A stretch of DNA of 64,000 nucleotides. Source: Bacteroidales bacterium (GTDB lineage: Bacteria > Bacteroidota > Bacteroidia > Bacteroidales > UBA932). Location: contig JAILNI010000041.1 of the NCBI GenBank assembly GCA_024691765.1, positions 1-64,000 on the forward strand. Direction: 5' to 3'. Under the pieces are notes generated by a model. That model made no database searches, was not told the origin of the DNA, and was given only the letters and a program-made list of their open reading frames with translations. Positions 8,077-19,098 of the stretch are shown in pieces. A program made the position numbers and the translations under genes. Positions within the stretch are counted from its first letter, which is position 1, and each line of letters opens with the position of its first letter.

Positions 8077-11000
8077 ATGAAACGTTATATCAATACAATC
8101 TTCGCGGGGCTTGCCATTGCCGCCCTCGCTTTCTCATGTGCCAAGGAAACCCCGGCCCCGACTCCTGAGGATCCGGATTCCGGCAAAATCATATTCCAGG
8201 CGTATGCAGCCCAGACCAGGACCACCGTTGAAAACGGCGCCGGTTCCGAGCGTATAGTCAAGTGGGCCGCAGGTGACGAGATCAAGATATGGTACGCCGC
8301 CGACGCCAGCGTTACCGCAAACGCCGCTACCGCAGGCACCTCCACCTCTTTCGAGGTCGAAGGTCTCGGCGCAGCATCCGATTACTATGCCTCATATCCG
8401 TCGGGCATTTCCGCTTTCGACGGGACCGACCTTTCGGTAACCGTTCCCGCCGCCCAGGACGGAAACTTTGCATCCGCCAACATGTCGGTGGCAACCACTC
8501 CGGCAGGTGAGCTTTCTCTCCACTTTTACAATGTGACCTCCCTCGTGAAGTTCGACCTCGCCGGCGCAGGTTACACCAAGGCTGTGTTCTGCGGTGCCAA
8601 CGGTGAAGACATCACCGGCATCGTTCCCGTCACCTTCGACAAGGACGGACTCGGTGTCGTTACCGGAGTCACTCCCGGCGCAGCGGCCTCTGCAGGATCC
8701 AGTGTTGAAGTAACTGTTTCCGGAACGGGAACCTATTATTTCTCCATCCTTCCCCAGACTCTCGCCGACGGTTACATGGTTCAGCTCTATAAGGGCTCCA
8801 GCCTCGACGAGACTGTCTCCATGCCTCATAGCATCAATTTCGCAAAGGGAACAATCGTATATCTGGGCAGCCTCGACGGAAAGAGCGTGAGCGACTTTTT
8901 CGCAACTCCTTCAGGCGCAGGCAACAAGACCGGGCGCAACTGGGATAATGCTTTCGATGCGGCTGCACTGAAGGCTTTCTTGGATCAGCCCGTTGACGGC
9001 GGCGGCGACCAGATTGACGATGCGGCCCTTGCAAAGGCGGCCGTCCTCGACGGCGCAACCATCCATATGGCAGCCGGCGACTACGACTTCGCAGGAGAGG
9101 CCAAGATTGAGTTCAGCGGCTATGCAAGCCAGGTAGGCATCACCTTCAAGGGTGGTTATCCCGCTGGCCTTGCCGGTACTTCCGTAGCAGAACGCGACAC
9201 CACGACCTACCGCAGCGCCATCACTTCCAGCGTGGCAGGAAGCATCATTACCCTTGGCGACCAGACCAATGTTTCCTTTGAGGGCATCACCTTTAAGGGA
9301 GCAACCCGTGCAGTCGACGGCGGCGCTCTGATGGCAGATGCGGAGAGCGGAGATTGCTCTCTCACCCTTACCAGCTGCCGCTTCATCAATAATGCCAATA
9401 CCGATGATTATACTGGTGCTGGCGTATACATCAAGAAGGGTTCTGCGACCATTTCAGAATGCTATTTCGCAAGTAACTATGCACGTAACGGTTCTTGTAT
9501 CAACCTGGATGCAGGAAACGGAACTGTTTCAATAAGCGATTGCCTGTTTGAATACAACACCACCTTCAATACTTCCGCCTGTGTACAGAACGGAAGCACC
9601 AAGACCGTCAGCATTACCGATTGCACCTTCGACCATAACACTGCAGGCAGCTACGGCGGCGGCGCCTTCCATACAAATGCATCCGGTGCATCGACTACTT
9701 TCAGCGGCTGCACGTTCAGCAATAATTCTGCAGGTCAGGGCGGCGCCATCAGTATCCAGAAGGGATCTGCTGCATTCACCAACTGCAGTTTCACAGGCAA
9801 CACAGCTACCAAGGGATCCAAATCTGACACACAGGAAACGGATGACGATCTGGGAGCCTATGCGGGCGGTGCGATCATCCTTCATGATGCGACTTCGGTC
9901 TGTACCCTGAATTCCTGCACGTTTACCAATAATTCAGCTCCTAACGGCAGCGGCGGTGCGATTGCGTATGAAAGTGTGGCCGCTACGCTGAACGTCAATG
10001 CAGGAACTTCCTTCTCCGGCAATACCGCATATAACCATGGCGGAGCCATCTATGTACGCGGTGCAGGCAAACTGTTCATCACCGGCGAAAGCGCATCCAA
10101 GGTCAACTTCACCGACAACAAGACGCTTGCCACCGGAAACCAGCACGCCAACGGCGGCGCCATCTGGCTGGGTGCATCTTCCCAGACGACTATGAGCTAT
10201 GCCGTATTCGACGGCTGTGAGGCCGGTAAGGAAGACGGAAGTACCGTGAACTATTCAAACGGCGGCGCAATCAGCATCAAGACCGTCAATTCCTTCTCGG
10301 CAAGCAACTGCGAATTCACCGCCTGCCGCGGACGTAACGGAGGTGTGCTCAACGTTGAACTCGGAAGCGGAAAAACCGCTACGTTTACCAACTGCGACTT
10401 CCACGACAACGTCGGCCGTTCGGGTGCCTCCAAAGACGGCACTTCCGGCAATTTCCACGGAGCCGTGGCCCGTTTCGGCGGCAGCGGAACCACCACGTTC
10501 AACACCTGTTCCTTTACAGACAACGTGGCTTATAATGGAGGTGGAGCCCTGCATTCCAATACAGCCAATACCGTGGTTTGCAACAACTGCTCTTTCTCCA
10601 ATAATGATAGCAATAGCTCTGGTGGTTCTATCACTTGGGAAAACGGAACGCTGACCATCAGCGGTGGTACGGTGAGCGAAGGAGATTCCGGAACTGGTCA
10701 GGGTGGCATGTTGTATTTTATTAAAGGAACGCTTAACCTGAATAATACTACCGTGTCTGGATGCAAGAGCGCATCCGCCAAGAGCGGTGGCGCCATCCAG
10801 GTTTATACCGGCGGAACCTATGGCGGTGCAGTTACCATTAATGCAACGGGTACCACGTTCTCTGACAATCAGTGTGGTAGTTATAGCGATGACGCTGAGC
10901 AGGGCGGTGCCATCCGTACCGAGGGTGCTTCAGGCAAAGTGATTACCATAAACCTTACCGACTGTCTCTTCTCCGGAAACAAAGCCAAGAGGTTTGGAAC

Positions 11001-11799
11001 CGCAATCTCCTTGAACAAGTACTGCTTCCTGAAGGCCGACCGTTGCGTGTTCTCCGGCAATGTAGGTAAATCCCGCGGTACCGTTAATTATGGCGACAAT
11101 AGCCTGATATTCATGAACAACTGCGCGTTCTACAACAATACCTTCTCCGATGCCACCACATGGGGCCTTACCGTCCATGGCGGCGGTGCGAACGCGGGTA
11201 TCTGCCTGAACAACCTCACGGCCTACAACAACCGCAGCACGAACGGTTCCCCGAGCACGACCAGCAATGTTTCAGTGAATGGTGATTCTCCGATGCTGAT
11301 TGTAAACAGCACCATACTCGACAACACGGCATTCCTTCTCCGTGCGAACGGCAGGACGCTGCAATTCTGCAACAACATCCTCGTGAATCCCGGAACCGCG
11401 GCGAACATTGTTCACAGCAATACCGGCACCAAGACTTCATATGGCCACAATATTATGAGCGGCACCAGCGCAGCCGACGACGTGACGGATCTTACCAGCT
11501 GCACGATGTCCACCCTCACCAGTGGCGCATGGTCTTCCAATACGGCCTCGTCCCCGTACTACGGCGTTTACAGCTGGACCGGCGGCGCCAGCCTGCCCGG
11601 ATTCACCCCGGCGGTTGAAAGTGACGTCACAGACGCAATCGCTGCCTACACCCAGGCGGTCAGCGGAGTGGGCGTCTCCAACGCAGGTACCGCATTCAAG
11701 GAATGGCTCGACAGCCTCAGCCCGAAGGGTTACCAGGCTGACGGCCGCAGCGTGACGCGCGAAGGCACCATGTGGCCGGGCGCATACCAGCAGAACTAA
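8077..11799 (+). CDS. Lipoprotein: fimbrillin-like N-terminal domain plus Pmp-like (GGAI/FxxN) parallel beta-helix repeats
   Basis: Lipobox AALAFSCAK; IIFQAYAAQTRT... fimbrillin-like start; many alternations such as FTNCSFTGNTA / GGAISIQ, GGAIYVRG, GGAIWLG. ATG 8077 preferred to TTG 8071. Confidence 0.85.
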   Translation: MKRYINTIFAGLAIAALAFSCAKETPAPTPEDPDSGKIIFQAYAAQTRTTVENGAGSERIVKWAAGDEIKIWYAADASVTANAATAGTSTSFEVEGLGAASDYYASYPSGISAFDGTDLSVTVPAAQDGNFASANMSVATTPAGELSLHFYNVTSLVKFDLAGAGYTKAVFCGANGEDITGIVPVTFDKDGLGVVTGVTPGAAASAGSSVEVTVSGTGTYYFSILPQTLADGYMVQLYKGSSLDETVSMPHSINFAKGTIVYLGSLDGKSVSDFFATPSGAGNKTGRNWDNAFDAAALKAFLDQPVDGGGDQIDDAALAKAAVLDGATIHMAAGDYDFAGEAKIEFSGYASQVGITFKGGYPAGLAGTSVAERDTTTYRSAITSSVAGSIITLGDQTNVSFEGITFKGATRAVDGGALMADAESGDCSLTLTSCRFINNANTDDYTGAGVYIKKGSATISECYFASNYARNGSCINLDAGNGTVSISDCLFEYNTTFNTSACVQNGSTKTVSITDCTFDHNTAGSYGGGAFHTNASGASTTFSGCTFSNNSAGQGGAISIQKGSAAFTNCSFTGNTATKGSKSDTQETDDDLGAYAGGAIILHDATSVCTLNSCTFTNNSAPNGSGGAIAYESVAATLNVNAGTSFSGNTAYNHGGAIYVRGAGKLFITGESASKVNFTDNKTLATGNQHANGGAIWLGASSQTTMSYAVFDGCEAGKEDGSTVNYSNGGAISIKTVNSFSASNCEFTACRGRNGGVLNVELGSGKTATFTNCDFHDNVGRSGASKDGTSGNFHGAVARFGGSGTTTFNTCSFTDNVAYNGGGALHSNTANTVVCNNCSFSNNDSNSSGGSITWENGTLTISGGTVSEGDSGTGQGGMLYFIKGTLNLNNTTVSGCKSASAKSGGAIQVYTGGTYGGAVTINATGTTFSDNQCGSYSDDAEQGGAIRTEGASGKVITINLTDCLFSGNKAKRFGTAISLNKYCFLKADRCVFSGNVGKSRGTVNYGDNSLIFMNNCAFYNNTFSDATTWGLTVHGGGANAGICLNNLTAYNNRSTNGSPSTTSNVSVNGDSPMLIVNSTILDNTAFLLRANGRTLQFCNNILVNPGTAANIVHSNTGTKTSYGHNIMSGTSAADDVTDLTSCTMSTLTSGAWSSNTASSPYYGVYSWTGGASLPGFTPAVESDVTDAIAAYTQAVSGVGVSNAGTAFKEWLDSLSPKGYQADGRSVTREGTMWPGAYQQN

Positions 11800-11816
11800 C
11801 AAGACCCGACGTCAAT

Positions 11817-14444
11817 ATGTCCATTAAACGCATATTCAATCTTTTGCTCACCCTCCTGATCGTAGGAGGGTTGAGCTTTGCATGCTCCGGAAATGAAGAG
11901 CAGCCCAAGCCAAACGAGAAACCTCAGGAAGAGGAGCCCAAGGATCCGGATGATCCTTCGAACCCTGATGACCCCAAGGATCCCGAGGATGAACCTCAGA
12001 CCATAACCTTCCAGGCCGCTGCGGCTCAGCGCGAAGGCCTTGCCGCTCAGTGGGCTGCGGAAGACGAGATAGCCATCTGGTGGAGTGCCGACGGCCGCGT
12101 GGTCGCAAAGGCCTCCGAAGCCGGCGAGAATACTGAGTTCGAGCTGGATGAAATCGAAGAGGCCGAGGCCTACTACGCGATCTATCCTGCTACCGGCGTG
12201 GAATCTTTTGCCGACGGCGTATTCAGCCTCTCCGTGCCCTCCGTGCAGAACGGGGCCCTCTCCGATGTAGACATCTGGCTTGCTTCGACTTCGGCCGAAG
12301 ACAAGAGTCTCGCCTTCAAACCGGCGACGGCGCTTGTGAAGCTTGAGGTGGAAAGTTCCGAGTACGACAGGGTGGTGTTCCGCGCTGCGAACGGAGAAGC
12401 CCTTGCCGGAACGGTATCCGTATCCTTCGGCGAGGAAGGCCTTGTATTCGGAGAAGAGGTGGCGGATCCCGCCGAGTCCATCCAGATGGCCATCCCTGGC
12501 CCGGGAGTGTACTATCTTTCAGTCCTCCCAGGAACCCTTGAAAAGGGCGTCTTCGCATCCTTCTACAAGGGAGAGAAAGCCGCACCGATGGTTTATCTCG
12601 AAGGTGCGACCAAGGCGGATCCCGCCGTGCTCGCATCTGCCGGCAAGCTCGATAAGATGATAGTGTACGACTATTATGTCAGCGAAGCAGGTTCCGGAAA
12701 CAAGGACGGCAGGAGCGAGGCAAACGCTATGAGTCTTGATTCTCTGCGCGCATTCGTCGCCCAGCCTCTGGACGGAGAAGGCAATCAGATAGACGAGCTC
12801 GCCCACCTTATGGCAGCCATCCTCGACGGCACTACCGTTCATTTCGCAGACGGCACCTATGTGCTGAACGTAAACGGTTCCGAACATCCTGCAAAGATTG
12901 AGTTCACCGGCTACCCGAAGCAGGTCGATCTCACTTTCGAAGGCAGCAACGCCGCAATACTCAGCGGTGGCAATGAATATAGGGTTCTTACCCTTGGAAA
13001 CCAGATCAATCTCACCCTTAACGGTATGGCTGTCAAGGACGGCAACCTCGAGTCTTTCATCAGCGATGAGGGCGCCGGAATCTCGGTCGCAGCAGGCGGC
13101 AGCGGAAACGCTACGCTTAACGCCAACGGAACTCTTTTCTCCAACAACAGGTGCCTTGAAAACAATTCCGAGAACAAGGGCAACAGCGGCGGTGCAATAC
13201 GTTGCGCCAAGGGAACCGTGAATCTTGTGAATTGCGTGTTCGACGAGACAAACCACGCCCGCAACGGTGGCTCCGTCTTTACAAACAACGATGCTGCGGT
13301 GGTCAATTGCACAGGCTGTACCTTCAAATCGTACAGCTACAATACCGGAGGCGCTGCCAACAACTCCAAGGGAAAGCAGTATTTCACCAATTGTACCTTT
13401 GATGGTTGCTACACCTATTCAGGTTGCGGCGGAGCGCTCCATGCCAACGCTGCAAACTGTGTCGTCGTTGTGGATGGTTGCACTTTCCATGCCTGCAAGG
13501 CAAGGACCAAAGATGCAAGTTCCTCCAACAAGGAATCCGGAATCATTTCGGTGCAGACTGCTGATTTTACCATCAACAACTCGGTGTTTGAGAATTGTGA
13601 AGGCATTGCCGGCGCCTTGATATTCCTTCAGGGCAGTGACAATCTCTTCAAGTGCAACAACACCGTATTCAAAAACAACACCGGTAGCGACCGCGGTCTC
13701 ATTAAAGGAAACGGAAGCGGCGCGAACGATATCGCAAGCGTAGGATTCTTCAACAACTGCGTCTTCTACAACAACAAGATGAAGACCAACCAGTGGGGGA
13801 ATATCCTGCATGGCGGCAATCCGGCCGTGGCCTGCTTCAACAACTGCACGTTCTATGGAAATACGCGCGAGCAGGCAGGCGGCAACGGTGTCGGCCTCAA
13901 TACCGACGGCAGCATCATTCTGCTGAACTCCACCTTCATCGAAGCCGACGACCTCGTGAGCGTACGTGCCGCGACCAACGACGGTGACGGTCGCAACTGC
14001 GTACTTCTGGCGAATTCCATAGTGCTCAACACTTCATCCGGAAAACCGTTTATAGCAAGCGATAAACTGAAGCCCGCGAAGAGCAGTTCCTACAACTGCA
14101 TCATGGGTTCCGTTTATACCGCTCCGGAGAATTATTCGAGCCACAACGATGTTATGGATGCAACGGAAGCGAGTCTGGAGGGCGGCAGTTACAACGCTAC
14201 TTCCAACCTTTACCTCTGGAACGGTCCGGACGGATCGTTTACCAAGATGGCATCTTCCGACTTCGAAGAAATCCTGAAGACCGGAGCCGGGGTAAGACCA
14301 ACCAAAAAGACCCATCCGTATCTTGGCACCAAGACCATCGGAGAAGCATTTTACGAATGGCTGGTGAGCATCGACGCCATAGGCAAGGATGCAGCAGGGA
14401 ACTCCCGCGGCAGCCTGTGGTGGCCCGGTGCATATCAGTATTAG
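11817..14444 (+). CDS. Lipoprotein, paralog of upstream gene: fimbrillin-like domain plus beta-helix
   Basis: Lipobox GLSFACSGN, acidic-proline linker PKDPDDPSNPDDPKDPED, ITFQAAAAQ..., GGAIRCAKGTVNLVNCVFDETN; C-terminus GSLWWPGAYQY. Confidence 0.82.
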   Translation: MSIKRIFNLLLTLLIVGGLSFACSGNEEQPKPNEKPQEEEPKDPDDPSNPDDPKDPEDEPQTITFQAAAAQREGLAAQWAAEDEIAIWWSADGRVVAKASEAGENTEFELDEIEEAEAYYAIYPATGVESFADGVFSLSVPSVQNGALSDVDIWLASTSAEDKSLAFKPATALVKLEVESSEYDRVVFRAANGEALAGTVSVSFGEEGLVFGEEVADPAESIQMAIPGPGVYYLSVLPGTLEKGVFASFYKGEKAAPMVYLEGATKADPAVLASAGKLDKMIVYDYYVSEAGSGNKDGRSEANAMSLDSLRAFVAQPLDGEGNQIDELAHLMAAILDGTTVHFADGTYVLNVNGSEHPAKIEFTGYPKQVDLTFEGSNAAILSGGNEYRVLTLGNQINLTLNGMAVKDGNLESFISDEGAGISVAAGGSGNATLNANGTLFSNNRCLENNSENKGNSGGAIRCAKGTVNLVNCVFDETNHARNGGSVFTNNDAAVVNCTGCTFKSYSYNTGGAANNSKGKQYFTNCTFDGCYTYSGCGGALHANAANCVVVVDGCTFHACKARTKDASSSNKESGIISVQTADFTINNSVFENCEGIAGALIFLQGSDNLFKCNNTVFKNNTGSDRGLIKGNGSGANDIASVGFFNNCVFYNNKMKTNQWGNILHGGNPAVACFNNCTFYGNTREQAGGNGVGLNTDGSIILLNSTFIEADDLVSVRAATNDGDGRNCVLLANSIVLNTSSGKPFIASDKLKPAKSSSYNCIMGSVYTAPENYSSHNDVMDATEASLEGGSYNATSNLYLWNGPDGSFTKMASSDFEEILKTGAGVRPTKKTHPYLGTKTIGEAFYEWLVSIDAIGKDAAGNSRGSLWWPGAYQY

Positions 14445-14463
14445 TTAACGCAAACTTCTTACT

Positions 14464-17400
14464 ATGAGAAAATTCATACTGGCTTTGCTGCTCTCCTGCA
14501 TCGCAACACTTGCAGGAGCGCAGCAAAAGCTGTCTTTAAGCGGCACGGTGGTCGACGAACAGGGCGAACCCGTAGTGGGTGCGGCGCTGGTCGTAAAGGG
14601 CGCCCCGACAGAAGGCGCGATTACCGGCCTGGACGGCGAATTTGCCATGCAGGTACGTCCTGACGCAGTGCTGGAGGTCTCGTGCTTCGGCTTTGCGAAC
14701 CAGGACGTTCCGGTGGCGGGGAGGACTGAAATCAAGGTGGTCCTCACCGTTGACAACCAGGTGCTCGACGAAGTCGTCGTCGTCGGTTACGGCATGGCCT
14801 CGAAGCGTCTCGTTTCGTCGTCGATAGCATCGCTGAAGATGGACGACATCGACCGCGGAGCCGAGACCGACCCCGTGAAGAGCCTCCAGGGCCGCGTTAC
14901 CGGTGTGAGCGTGACAAGCCCGTCGGGTATTCCGGGCGAGAGCCCCAACATAATAGTCCGCGGCGTCAGCTCCATCTCCGGCAGTTCGTCGCCCCTTTAC
15001 GTAGTCGACGGAATCCCGGCGGAGAGTTACCCGAACATCAATCCTGGTGACATCGAGCGTATGGAGGTGCTCAAGGACGCCTCCGCAACTGCCATTTACG
15101 GCAGCCGTGCAAATGCCGGCGTGGTGATAATCACCACCAAGAGCGGAAAGGCGGGCAAGTCGAAGATCGACGTGGACGCCCATTTCGGAGTGGCCCAGGT
15201 GGCACACGACATCGTGATGGCCAACACCGCTCAGTATATCGACGTGATGCAGGCTGCGGTCGACAACTGGAACGTCTATGTGGCGGAGAAGGGGAGCGGT
15301 TCCCTGAAGGAACTCTACATCCCCGACAATCCGGCCGACTTCGACTGGGTGGGCGCAATCTCACGCAGGTGGGCGAAGCGCAGCAGCGTTTCGGCAAGCC
15401 TTTCCGGCGGCAACGACGCCACGACCTTTTATCTTTCGACCGGCTACGACGGCCAGGAAGGCTACCTCAACAAGACGGCCTTCAACAAATACACGGTGCG
15501 TGCGCGCATAGGACACAAAATCGCGCCGTGGATAGCCCTTAACGTGAACATGGCGGGTGCTTATGCACGTTACGACAAGACGGAAGAAACCGACGGGAGC
15601 CTGAAGGTGCTTCGCGCCGCACGCGAAGAGCAGCCGTGGTACACCCCGTACTGCACCCGCAGCATAGACGATTTCGGACGCGAAATCCGTGCGAATGCTA
15701 ACAGCGGCGACTACCGTACCATGAGCGTGGACGGCCTCGCCCGCCACAACCCGGTGATGTGCATAGAGGAAGAGGACTACTGGAACAACAAATACCAGCT
15801 GTCCGGAACGGCATCACTGGACATTACCCCTGTCAAGGGGCTCAGGTATACTCCTTCCATAAGCGGGTATACCATCTTCGATAATTCGACCAAGAAACTT
15901 ACGGAGCTCAATACGGAGCGCGGTTACAAGGACGGCTGGCACGCCCTGAGCATACAGAAGAACAATTCACTGCGCTGGGTGTTCGACAACGTATTGAGCT
16001 GGAATCAGGAAAGGGGCCGCCTCACCTACGACATTATGGCGGGCCACTCCTACGAGCAATACGAGTACGACACCTTTGGTGCGGCGTCCGACAACTATGC
16101 CAATTCGGCATATCCGTCCTCGTCTTTCAATCTCATCACCTCCGGCACTGACATCTATGCCGGAAGCATAGGTTACAACGCCTACGCCCTCGAGTCGTAC
16201 TTCTCCCGCGGCGCTCTCAACTGGGACAACCGTTACATACTCAATGTCTCGTTCCGTACCGACGGAAGCTCCCGTTTCCCGAAGAACAACCGTTTCGGAT
16301 TCTTCCCGGCAGCATCGCTCGCATGGATAGTGACCAATGAGAAGTTCTTCCCGAAAAACCCTGTGCTGAACGAACTCAAATTCCGCCTTTCCGCGGGCCA
16401 GACCGGCTCAATGGCGGGCATAGGCAACTGGGCGGCAATGAACCTCGTGAGCGCCGGCTCTTCCTACAACGGCGTTTCCGGACTCGCCTTCAGCACTCCT
16501 GCACAGGACCTCAAGTGGGAGAAATCCACGAAGTACAACCTCGGACTCGACTCCGACTGGCTGGACGACAGGATGTCGGCGCAGCTGGATGTGTTCTACT
16601 CCCGGACCGACGACCTTCTTTACTCCAAGCCGGTCATCGCCACATCGGGCTATACTTCGCTTTCTTCCAACATTGGCGTGATGGAGAACGTCGGCGTGGA
16701 GTTTAACGTGAGCGGCACGGTGCTCAAGGCGGGGGATTTCAACTGGGACCTCTCAGGCAACTTCTCCTGGGCCAAGAACAGGCTCGTGAGCCTTCTTGAA
16801 GACCAGGACATCATATTCGTCAACTCCAGCAACCTGTACGGCGGCAACAAGCACGCCATCATTACCAATGAGCCGATATCCACATGGTACACTCTGGAAG
16901 CCCTGGGAATCTACCAGGACGACAGCGAGGTGCCGGCCAAACTCTACGCCAAAGGCGTGAGGGCCGGTGACGTCAAGTACCGCGATATCAACGGCGACGG
17001 CGACATCGACTACAATAACGACCGCACCATTACCGGCAAGGCCACTCCGGATTTCTTCGGAGGACTCACCTCCACCATGCGCTGGAAAGGCTTTGAACTC
17101 AACCTGTTCTGCCAGTATAGCATTGGCGGGAAGATATTTGCAGCGTGGAAGGGAGCCGGCCAGGAAGGCGCGGAGCATCTGGGCCTGTCCGCCGGCAGTG
17201 TTACCGCCGACAACGGAAAGAGCTACAGCCAGTTCTTCAACGTCAGCCGCGATGCGGCGCTGGGTTATTGGAAGGGCCCCGGAACATCGGATACTCTTCC
17301 GCGTCCAACAGTTTCCGGAATGCATACCGGTTGGGACGTTGATTACAACATCCTCACTTCGTCCCGTTTCCTCGAGGACGCATCCTACTTCAAGTTCAAG

Positions 17401-17628
17401 ACCGTCACCCTTGCCTGGAACCTTCCCAAACGCCTGATCGGCAGGGCTGGAATAGCGGGGGCGAAAGTGTTCCTGAGCATCGACAACGCACTCACTCTCA
17501 CCCGTTACGACGGCTACGACCCCGAGGTCTCCATGGCATCGGGCCCCGCTACCGCCAACTACGGAGTGGACTTCGGCTGGCAGCCTACCCTTCGCAGTTT
17601 CCTTGCAGGTGTCTCCATCAAACTCTAA
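14464..17628 (+). CDS. SusC/RagA-family TonB-linked outer membrane protein
   Basis: Signal peptide; LSGTVVDEQGEPVVGAALVVKG carboxypeptidase-regulatory-like domain; VLDEVVVVGYG; plug ...SPLYVVDGIPAE...; TonB-dependent barrel. Confidence 0.97.
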   Translation: MRKFILALLLSCIATLAGAQQKLSLSGTVVDEQGEPVVGAALVVKGAPTEGAITGLDGEFAMQVRPDAVLEVSCFGFANQDVPVAGRTEIKVVLTVDNQVLDEVVVVGYGMASKRLVSSSIASLKMDDIDRGAETDPVKSLQGRVTGVSVTSPSGIPGESPNIIVRGVSSISGSSSPLYVVDGIPAESYPNINPGDIERMEVLKDASATAIYGSRANAGVVIITTKSGKAGKSKIDVDAHFGVAQVAHDIVMANTAQYIDVMQAAVDNWNVYVAEKGSGSLKELYIPDNPADFDWVGAISRRWAKRSSVSASLSGGNDATTFYLSTGYDGQEGYLNKTAFNKYTVRARIGHKIAPWIALNVNMAGAYARYDKTEETDGSLKVLRAAREEQPWYTPYCTRSIDDFGREIRANANSGDYRTMSVDGLARHNPVMCIEEEDYWNNKYQLSGTASLDITPVKGLRYTPSISGYTIFDNSTKKLTELNTERGYKDGWHALSIQKNNSLRWVFDNVLSWNQERGRLTYDIMAGHSYEQYEYDTFGAASDNYANSAYPSSSFNLITSGTDIYAGSIGYNAYALESYFSRGALNWDNRYILNVSFRTDGSSRFPKNNRFGFFPAASLAWIVTNEKFFPKNPVLNELKFRLSAGQTGSMAGIGNWAAMNLVSAGSSYNGVSGLAFSTPAQDLKWEKSTKYNLGLDSDWLDDRMSAQLDVFYSRTDDLLYSKPVIATSGYTSLSSNIGVMENVGVEFNVSGTVLKAGDFNWDLSGNFSWAKNRLVSLLEDQDIIFVNSSNLYGGNKHAIITNEPISTWYTLEALGIYQDDSEVPAKLYAKGVRAGDVKYRDINGDGDIDYNNDRTITGKATPDFFGGLTSTMRWKGFELNLFCQYSIGGKIFAAWKGAGQEGAEHLGLSAGSVTADNGKSYSQFFNVSRDAALGYWKGPGTSDTLPRPTVSGMHTGWDVDYNILTSSRFLEDASYFKFKTVTLAWNLPKRLIGRAGIAGAKVFLSIDNALTLTRYDGYDPEVSMASGPATANYGVDFGWQPTLRSFLAGVSIKL

Positions 17629-17640
17629 ATGCCCGGAATC

Positions 17641-19086
17641 ATGAAAAAGTATCTTTACATCTTGTTCCTTATGGTTCTGGCACTTTCCTCTTGCGGAAAG
17701 ATGCTGGACGGCATTTCACCGAAGGGAGCCATCACCACAGACAAACTCAGCGATTCCGATATCGCCCTGCTGTCGAACGGAGTGATGCACCAGTTCGAAG
17801 CCATTGTGAGCAACCTCTGGTTCGAAGGGGATTATCTTGCCGAAAACTACGCGGCGGGCCCGGGCTTCAGTTTCAGCGACACCCATGCTGAAACGCAGTC
17901 CGCAGCGTCCTCCACCGCGCTTTCCCGCTGGCAGTACTGCTACGGCAAGCTCCAGTATGCCAACCTGCTGATAGATGCCGCAAAGAAGGGCGTTTCGGCC
18001 GATGCCAAGGAGGCTCTCGGCGTGGGCTACTTCTTCCGCGCGTACATATATTACAATCTGGTCACCCGCTACGGAGGAGTTCCGATTATCGATGCCCCCA
18101 CCAACCTGGACGCTTCGGTGACTCGCGCCTCCGAGGCAGCCACATGGAAATTCATAGAGGACGACCTTGACAGGGCTGACGCAATGTTCACCTCGGCAGG
18201 CACACAGTTCAGTTCGTTTGCGTACGTGTCGCCCGAAGCAGTGGCCATGCTCAGGGCCAGGGTTTTCCTGTGGGAAGGGAAGTACGCTCAGACCGTTACG
18301 GAAGCGGGCAAGGTTATCGGCAGTGCCGCTCTGAGTCTCAGCGACAACGCCGCTGACTGGGCGAAAATGTTCGTGAACGGCAGCGCTTCGAAGGAACTTG
18401 TATTCGCCCCCGTGAACGTGCGTTCAACCGATTACATACGTCTCTTCGAAAAAGTCAACGATACGGACGGCAGTTGGAACTATTCCCCTGTACCTGCACT
18501 TTTTGCGGGCCTCTTTGCCGACAAGGCAGTTGCGGCGGACGATTTTCGCAAGGCTCCTACCTTCGGCGAGGATGCCAACCGCGTAATCAAGTTCCCCAAC
18601 GGTCAGGGCGGGCAGTTCGTCGCGAACCCGGCACCGTCGGAATCGCCGCTGCCTGTTTTCCGCGTGGCGGACGCATATTTCATGAAAGCGGAGGCCCAGT
18701 GGCTCGGCGGCAGTGTGGATGACGCCCTGCTGACCATGAAAGCCCTCATGGAGAAGCGTTACGCTACCGTGGCCCTTCCCGCAACGATGTCCGACAGCGA
18801 CTTCGAAACCCTTCTTCTGGATGAACTGCAGAGGGAGTTCTATGCGGAAGGCCGCCGCTGGTTCGACATCAAGCGCCTGGCCATAAGGCATCACGGTTAT
18901 GTAAGTGCAACAGATTATTCAGGCGGGGATTTCACCACCTGGATAAAGACGGTTTACCCGGGGAATGACAGTTATGCCATTGACGGTTGGAACGACCGTC
19001 ATCAGCTCATGTACTGGCCCATCCCCCAGGCCGAGCGCGACAAGTCGTACGGCGCACTTGCCCAGAATCCCGGTTATGAACAATAA
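17641..19086 (+). CDS. SusD/RagB-family nutrient-binding lipoprotein
   Basis: Lipobox LALSSCGKM; EALGVGYFFRAYIYYNLVTRYGGVPII; LLDELQREFYAEGRRWFDIKRL; follows SusC. Confidence 0.97.
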   Translation: MKKYLYILFLMVLALSSCGKMLDGISPKGAITTDKLSDSDIALLSNGVMHQFEAIVSNLWFEGDYLAENYAAGPGFSFSDTHAETQSAASSTALSRWQYCYGKLQYANLLIDAAKKGVSADAKEALGVGYFFRAYIYYNLVTRYGGVPIIDAPTNLDASVTRASEAATWKFIEDDLDRADAMFTSAGTQFSSFAYVSPEAVAMLRARVFLWEGKYAQTVTEAGKVIGSAALSLSDNAADWAKMFVNGSASKELVFAPVNVRSTDYIRLFEKVNDTDGSWNYSPVPALFAGLFADKAVAADDFRKAPTFGEDANRVIKFPNGQGGQFVANPAPSESPLPVFRVADAYFMKAEAQWLGGSVDDALLTMKALMEKRYATVALPATMSDSDFETLLLDELQREFYAEGRRWFDIKRLAIRHHGYVSATDYSGGDFTTWIKTVYPGNDSYAIDGWNDRHQLMYWPIPQAERDKSYGALAQNPGYEQ

Positions 19087-19098
19087 ACAATAAACAAT

